Assembly (NCBI RefSeq): GCF_020379485.1
Contig: NW_026016860.1
Coordinates: 1 to 64,000, forward strand
Length of the DNA: 64,000 bases
Source of the DNA: Brassica napus
Lineage: Eukaryota > Streptophyta > Magnoliopsida > Brassicales > Brassicaceae
Direction: 5' to 3'
The first letter of the stretch is position 1, and each line of letters begins with the position of its first letter. The notes beneath the pieces are model-generated. The model searched no databases. It was not told where the DNA came from and worked only from the letters and a program-made list of their open reading frames with translations. Shown here in pieces: positions 60,315 to 64,000 of this stretch. A program made the translations under genes and the position numbers.

Positions 60315-60326
60315 TGGTATCAGAGC
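60315..60326 (+). other. Primer-binding site of the Copia element
   Basis: TGGTATCAGAGC, complementary to the 3' end of initiator Met-tRNA, 3 bases after the inferred LTR end. The same 12 bases prime the mini-Copia at 38372-38383. Confidence 0.85.
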
Positions 60327-60370
60327 TTAAACTATTGAAATCAAGAATACGTTGAGAAGAGAAGACAAGC

Positions 60371-63300
60371 ATGACGGATTTGTCTATAGCTACATACAAA
60401 TCAAAGGAGAATGGTTCCTCCGGGATCAAGTGTCCGATGCTCACCACCACCAATTACACAGTTTGGAGCATGCGGATGAACGTGTTGCTCAAAGTTCATA
60501 AGGTGTGGGAATCAATTGATCCAGGAAGCGACGACAGAGACAAAAGCGATATGGCTCGAGCGTTCTTATTTCAATCAATTCCTGAGAGTTTAGTTCTTCA
60601 AGTTGGTACTTTAGATACCGCAAAAGAAGTTTGGGATGCGATCAAGACCAGGCATGTAGGGGCAGACAGGGTCCGAGAGGCAAGGTTACAAACACTTTTT
60701 GATGAGTTCAATAGATTGAAGATGAAGGATACGGAAACCATTGATGAGTTCTCTGGAAAAATTGCTGAGATTTCTTCAAAATCAACGGCTTTGGGAGAGG
60801 TTCTCGAAGAACCGAAACTAGTAAAGAAGTTTCTCAGTAGCTTGCCGAAGAAGAAATACATTCATATCGTAGCTGCGCTTGAACAAGTCCTTGACCTAAA
60901 CACAACAGGCTTTGAGGATATTGTGGGAAGGTTAAAAGCTTATGAAGAGAGAGTTCAAGATGAAGATCAACAAGAGGATCAAGGGAAACTCTTGTACACT
61001 AATACCGACTCTCAAGGGCAACAAGAAGGCTACGGTAGAGGACGAGGTCATGGCGGTCGTTATAACAATAGAGGACGTGGAAGAGGACGTTATAATGGTG
61101 GTAGATCTAACTGGAGACAAGGAGGTGATTGGACTCAAGGGAGAGATGCGTCTAAAGTGGTCTGCTACCGCTGTGATAAAACAGGACACTATGTATACGA
61201 TTGTCCTGATCGCTTGCTTAAACTACAAGAAACACATGAGACAGAGAATGATAGCACACATGAAGCTGAGGAGCTAATGGTACATGAGTTGATTTACCTC
61301 AATGAAGAAAAGGTAGTGCCAAGCAAGTTCGAGACTCAATCTAGCGCTGACAATATTTGGTACTTAGACAATGGAGCCAGCAACCATATGACAGGGAACC
61401 GAGACTATTTCAAAATCATAGATGAGTCTGTTACAGGAAAAGTTCGTTTTGGAGACGACTCAAGGATAGATATCAAAGGGAAAGGATCGATTCTTTTTAT
61501 TACTAGCGATGGGAAACGGAAGTCGTTGGCTGATGTGTACTACATACCTGAGTTAAAAAGCAACATAATCTCTCTTGGTCAGGCAACAGAATCTGGCTGT
61601 GATGTCAGAATGAGAAACAAGTTTCTAACACTTCGTGATCGACAAGGAAACCTGTTAGTAAAATCATTGAGGTCTAAAAATAGACTTTATAAAGTCGTGA
61701 TGGAGGTGGAAGGAGCAAAGTGTCTCCAGCTTGAGAAGATTAGCGATTCCACACTATGGCACACTAGACTTGGACATGTTGGTATGGATTCTATGAAAGC
61801 AATGGTAAGCAAGGAGATCGTTACAGGAATTCCAAAGATGAGTATAGAGAAAGAAACTTGTGCATCTTGTCTTATGGGAAAACAAACAAGAGGCTCGTTT
61901 CCTAAAGCTACAACCTATCGCGCTCAACATGTTCTTGAACTTATCCACGGTGATCTCTGTGGACCTATCTCACCATCAACAGCTGGAGGAAGCAGATACA
62001 TACTTGTTTTGATTGATGATCATTCAAGATACATGTGGTCGATCTTGATAAAAGAGAAGAGTGAAGCTTTTGAACGTTTCAAAGTATTTAAGAATTTGGT
62101 TGAGCAAGAAACTAAAGTCACCATCGGAACATTACGTACAGACAGAGGAGGAGAGTTTATGTCTCGAGAGTTTCAGAGTTTTTGTGATAATCATGGGATC
62201 AAAAGGCACATGACTGCGCCATACTCTCCACAGCAGAATGGAGTAGTTGAGAGACGAAACAGGACACTTATGGAGATGACGAGGAGTATAATGAAACACA
62301 TGAACATGCCACACTACTTATGGGGAGAAGCCGTGAGACATTCAACCTATCTGATTAATAGGTTAGCTACAAGGACACTGAAGGATCAGTCACCTTATGA
62401 ATGTTTTAAAGGCAAGAAACCGAATGTAAGACACATTCGAGTCTTCGGATGTACCTGTTATGCTAAGCGTGATACTCATCTCCTGAAGAAACTTGATGAT
62501 AGATCCAGAGAGTTGGTGCATCTAGGAGTTGAACCGGGTTCAAAGGCCTATAGATTGTATGATCCAAGAAGCCATAAAGTAGTGGTTAGCCGAGATGTTG
62601 TTTTTGATGAAAACAAAGCGTGGAGTTGGAACAAAGGTAGGAAGAACTCGACTGAAGTCACTCTTGAGCTTGAGTTTCCAGCTCGAAATGTAGAAGAAGA
62701 AGATAAGTCCGAGACTGAAGAGTCTACATGTGACAAGGAGGAAGAAGAATGTGACGGAGGAGATGATAACGAAGCAGAAAACTCTGAGACTCCAATACTA
62801 AGAAGATCAACAAGAACGAGTACAAAGCCAGGGTATTTAGATGATTATGTTCTCAAGATAGAGGTACTCGAGACAGAGAGGATTTTGTTACTCATCAATG
62901 AAGAGCCTTGGGACTGGAACGAGGCCAGAGTAGAGAAGGTTTGGAGAGAAGCATGTGAAGATGAGATCACATCCATAGAGAAGAACAAGACGTGGACACT
63001 GGTTGATCTTCCGACAGGATGTAAAGCTATTGGTTTGAAGTGGGTTTTTAAGATAAAACGCAATGCGGATGGGAGTATAAGCAAGCACAAAGCAAGACTG
63101 GTAGCTAAAGGCTACGTGCAGCGTCATGGTATTGATTACGAGGAAGTATTTGCTCCTGTTGCGAGACTAGAGACTGTTCGAGTTATCATTGCTTTGGCAG
63201 CATCAAATGGATGGGAAGTTCATCATCTGGATGTCAAAACCGCGTTCTTACATGGAGATTTAGTTGAAGAAGTTTATGTATCTCAACCTGATGGTTTCAG

Positions 63301-64000
63301 AATAAAGGGAAGTGAGGAGAAAGTTTACAAGCTACATAAAGCTCTTTATGGACTAAAGCAAGCTCCAAGAGCTTGGAACATCAAGTTGAAATCAATTCTA
63401 AAGGAGTTAAACTTCAGTAAATGTTCAAAGGAGCCTTCTCTGTTCAAGAAGAGAATGAATGGGCATCATCTGCTAGTTGCCGTGTATGTAGATGATCTTT
63501 TGGTAACAGGATCAAGCATAGAAGTCATAAGAGAGTTTAAGGTGAAGATGGCGGCAAAATTTGAGATGACAGACCTTGGTAAGCTTACCTACTACCTAGG
63601 AATCGAGGTGATTCAGTCTGAGTATGGAATTGTGTTGAAACAAGAACGATATGCAACCAAGATCTTAGAGGAAGCGGGGATGAATGAATGTAATGCAGTA
63701 CAAGTTCCCATGGATTCCGGTGTAAAATTTTCAAAGGCAGAGGAGGAAGAGGACGTTAATGAAACAGAGTTTAGAAAGAGTATCGGGTGTCTCAGGTATT
63801 TGATTCATACACGCCCTGATCTCGCTTACAGTGTAGGCATCTTGAGTAGATATATGCATAGTCCTAAGGTATCACACGCAGTGGCTCTGAAGCAAGTCCT
63901 TAGGTATGTCCGAGGAAGTTATTCTCTTGGCTTGTTTTACAAAAGAGAGCATGAGAAAGGACTTGTGGGATACAGTGATAGCAGTTACAATGTAGATCCT
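60371..64000 (+). CDS. Ty1-copia gag-pol polyprotein (partial at window end)
   Basis: A single frame of 1,210 codons from ATG (60371) with no stop to the window edge. Order: gag with a DUF4219/UBN2-like core ([24 protein letters not shown]), a Gly/Arg-rich linker and a CX2CX4HX4C zinc knuckle ([14 protein letters not shown], residue ~265); aspartic protease ([11 protein letters not shown], Asp ~333; Asn replaces the usual Ser/Thr of D-S/T-G, common in Copia); GAG-pre-integrase ([18 protein letters not shown]); integrase core ([26 protein letters not shown]); reverse transcriptase ([33 protein letters not shown]); start of RNase H ([14 protein letters not shown]). Copia order (integrase before RT) is clear. 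The open frame suggests recent or continuing activity. Confidence 0.95.
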   Translation, partial: MTDLSIATYKSKENGSSGIKCPMLTTTNYTVWSMRMNVLLKVHKVWESIDPGSDDRDKSDMARAFLFQSIPESLVLQVGTLDTAKEVWDAIKTRHVGADRVREARLQTLFDEFNRLKMKDTETIDEFSGKIAEISSKSTALGEVLEEPKLVKKFLSSLPKKKYIHIVAALEQVLDLNTTGFEDIVGRLKAYEERVQDEDQQEDQGKLLYTNTDSQGQQEGYGRGRGHGGRYNNRGRGRGRYNGGRSNWRQGGDWTQGRDASKVVCYRCDKTGHYVYDCPDRLLKLQETHETENDSTHEAEELMVHELIYLNEEKVVPSKFETQSSADNIWYLDNGASNHMTGNRDYFKIIDESVTGKVRFGDDSRIDIKGKGSILFITSDGKRKSLADVYYIPELKSNIISLGQATESGCDVRMRNKFLTLRDRQGNLLVKSLRSKNRLYKVVMEVEGAKCLQLEKISDSTLWHTRLGHVGMDSMKAMVSKEIVTGIPKMSIEKETCASCLMGKQTRGSFPKATTYRAQHVLELIHGDLCGPISPSTAGGSRYILVLIDDHSRYMWSILIKEKSEAFERFKVFKNLVEQETKVTIGTLRTDRGGEFMSREFQSFCDNHGIKRHMTAPYSPQQNGVVERRNRTLMEMTRSIMKHMNMPHYLWGEAVRHSTYLINRLATRTLKDQSPYECFKGKKPNVRHIRVFGCTCYAKRDTHLLKKLDDRSRELVHLGVEPGSKAYRLYDPRSHKVVVSRDVVFDENKAWSWNKGRKNSTEVTLELEFPARNVEEEDKSETEESTCDKEEEECDGGDDNEAENSETPILRRSTRTSTKPGYLDDYVLKIEVLETERILLLINEEPWDWNEARVEKVWREACEDEITSIEKNKTWTLVDLPTGCKAIGLKWVFKIKRNADGSISKHKARLVAKGYVQRHGIDYEEVFAPVARLETVRVIIALAASNGWEVHHLDVKTAFLHGDLVEEVYVSQPDGFRIKGSEEKVYKLHKALYGLKQAPRAWNIKLKSILKELNFSKCSKEPSLFKKRMNGHHLLVAVYVDDLLVTGSSIEVIREFKVKMAAKFEMTDLGKLTYYLGIEVIQSEYGIVLKQERYATKILEEAGMNECNAVQVPMDSGVKFSKAEEEEDVNETEFRKSIGCLRYLIHTRPDLAYSVGILSRYMHSPKVSHAVALKQVLRYVRGSYSLGLFYKREHEKGLVGYSDSSYNVDP

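Larger units (their letters stand above)
60051..64000 (+). mobile_element. Ty1-copia LTR retrotransposon, apparently intact, running off the window
   Basis: The 5' LTR (60051 to about 60312) starts TGTTGACTTAACTTAAG. It carries two copies of ttatcctaatgagtttagga (about 60086-60105 and 60141-60160), a possible duplicated regulatory unit, and a TATA-like TAGTATATAAG (60171-60181). The primer-binding site TGGTATCAGAGC is at 60315-60326. gag-pol begins at 60371. The 3' LTR lies beyond the window, so LTR divergence cannot be judged. Confidence 0.92.

Noticed and set aside
60205..63127. Minus-strand ORFs over the Copia element
   Set aside because: They are antisense to a continuous gag-pol frame with conserved motifs.
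1..64000. CRISPR arrays, operons, tRNA genes, prophage
   Set aside because: None seen. The direct repeats present are LTRs, TRIM repeats, microsatellites and TE margins. No cloverleaf with conserved TTCRA and CCA-less tRNA boxes was recognised, and the genome is plant nuclear.

Overview
The window is nuclear DNA of a crucifer, most likely Brassica or a close relative. It is AT-rich, has short GT-AG introns, and is full of Brassicaceae-type Helitrons, MITEs, a TRIM, LINE fragments and Ty1-copia elements. From family resemblance and recalled Arabidopsis gene order (no search was run), the low-copy genes are collinear with the end of A. thaliana chromosome 1 around At1g77760-At1g77800: a PHD-finger gene (At1g77800-like), a GH17 beta-1,3-glucanase (At1g77780/90-like), a DUF1644 zinc-finger gene (At1g77770-like) and a nitrate reductase gene (NIA1, At1g77760-like). 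The window stretches that compact block by inserted mobile DNA.

Layout: 1-~895 is mitochondrial-type DNA with a 5'-truncated atp9 and a scrap resembling the end of rrn18 (a NUMT). 0.9-9.2 kb is AT-rich spacer with a MITE, a Helitron 3' end, a small gene at 3.4-3.6 kb, a TRIM and a LINE fragment. 9.2-15.6 kb (minus) is a complete 19-exon PHD gene whose summed exons keep one open frame (1,367 aa). 16.0-16.7 kb is a TIR element and 17.5-21.7 kb a Helitron carrying RPA and cystatin scraps. 22.0-23.3 kb is the GH17 gene; 23.7-24.8 kb a 5'-truncated LINE; 25.0-28.0 kb a Helitron with a trihelix-factor fragment. 28.4-29.8 kb is DUF1644 with a 5'-UTR intron; 30.8-31.1 kb a candidate small gene. 31.3-34.3 kb is a probable Helitron with a ribosomal protein L6 fragment; 36.1-38.1 kb another Helitron. 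38.2-39.1 kb is a very young, internally scrambled mini-Copia element. 42.2-44.2 kb holds a foldback element and a Stowaway-like MITE, and 44.9-46.0 kb a decayed LINE. 46.7-55.5 kb is NIA1. 56.2-57.8 kb is two abutting Helitrons, and 60.05-64.0 kb a Ty1-copia element with an open gag-pol frame running off the window.

The most striking observation is that NIA1 is split within one codon of exon 2 by a 5.1-kb minus-strand Helitron (47974-53072). Element ends and the A|T target are exact. Removing the element rejoins Tyr-His-Tyr-Lys in frame, and all five exons then sum to an intact 905-aa nitrate reductase. With the element in place the frame stops at a TAG formed by the Helitron's own terminal CTAG. 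Four Helitrons here carry fragments of four different host genes (cystatin, trihelix factor, RPL6, PPR), so the locus is a good display of Helitron gene capture and of a Helitron breaking a key metabolic gene.
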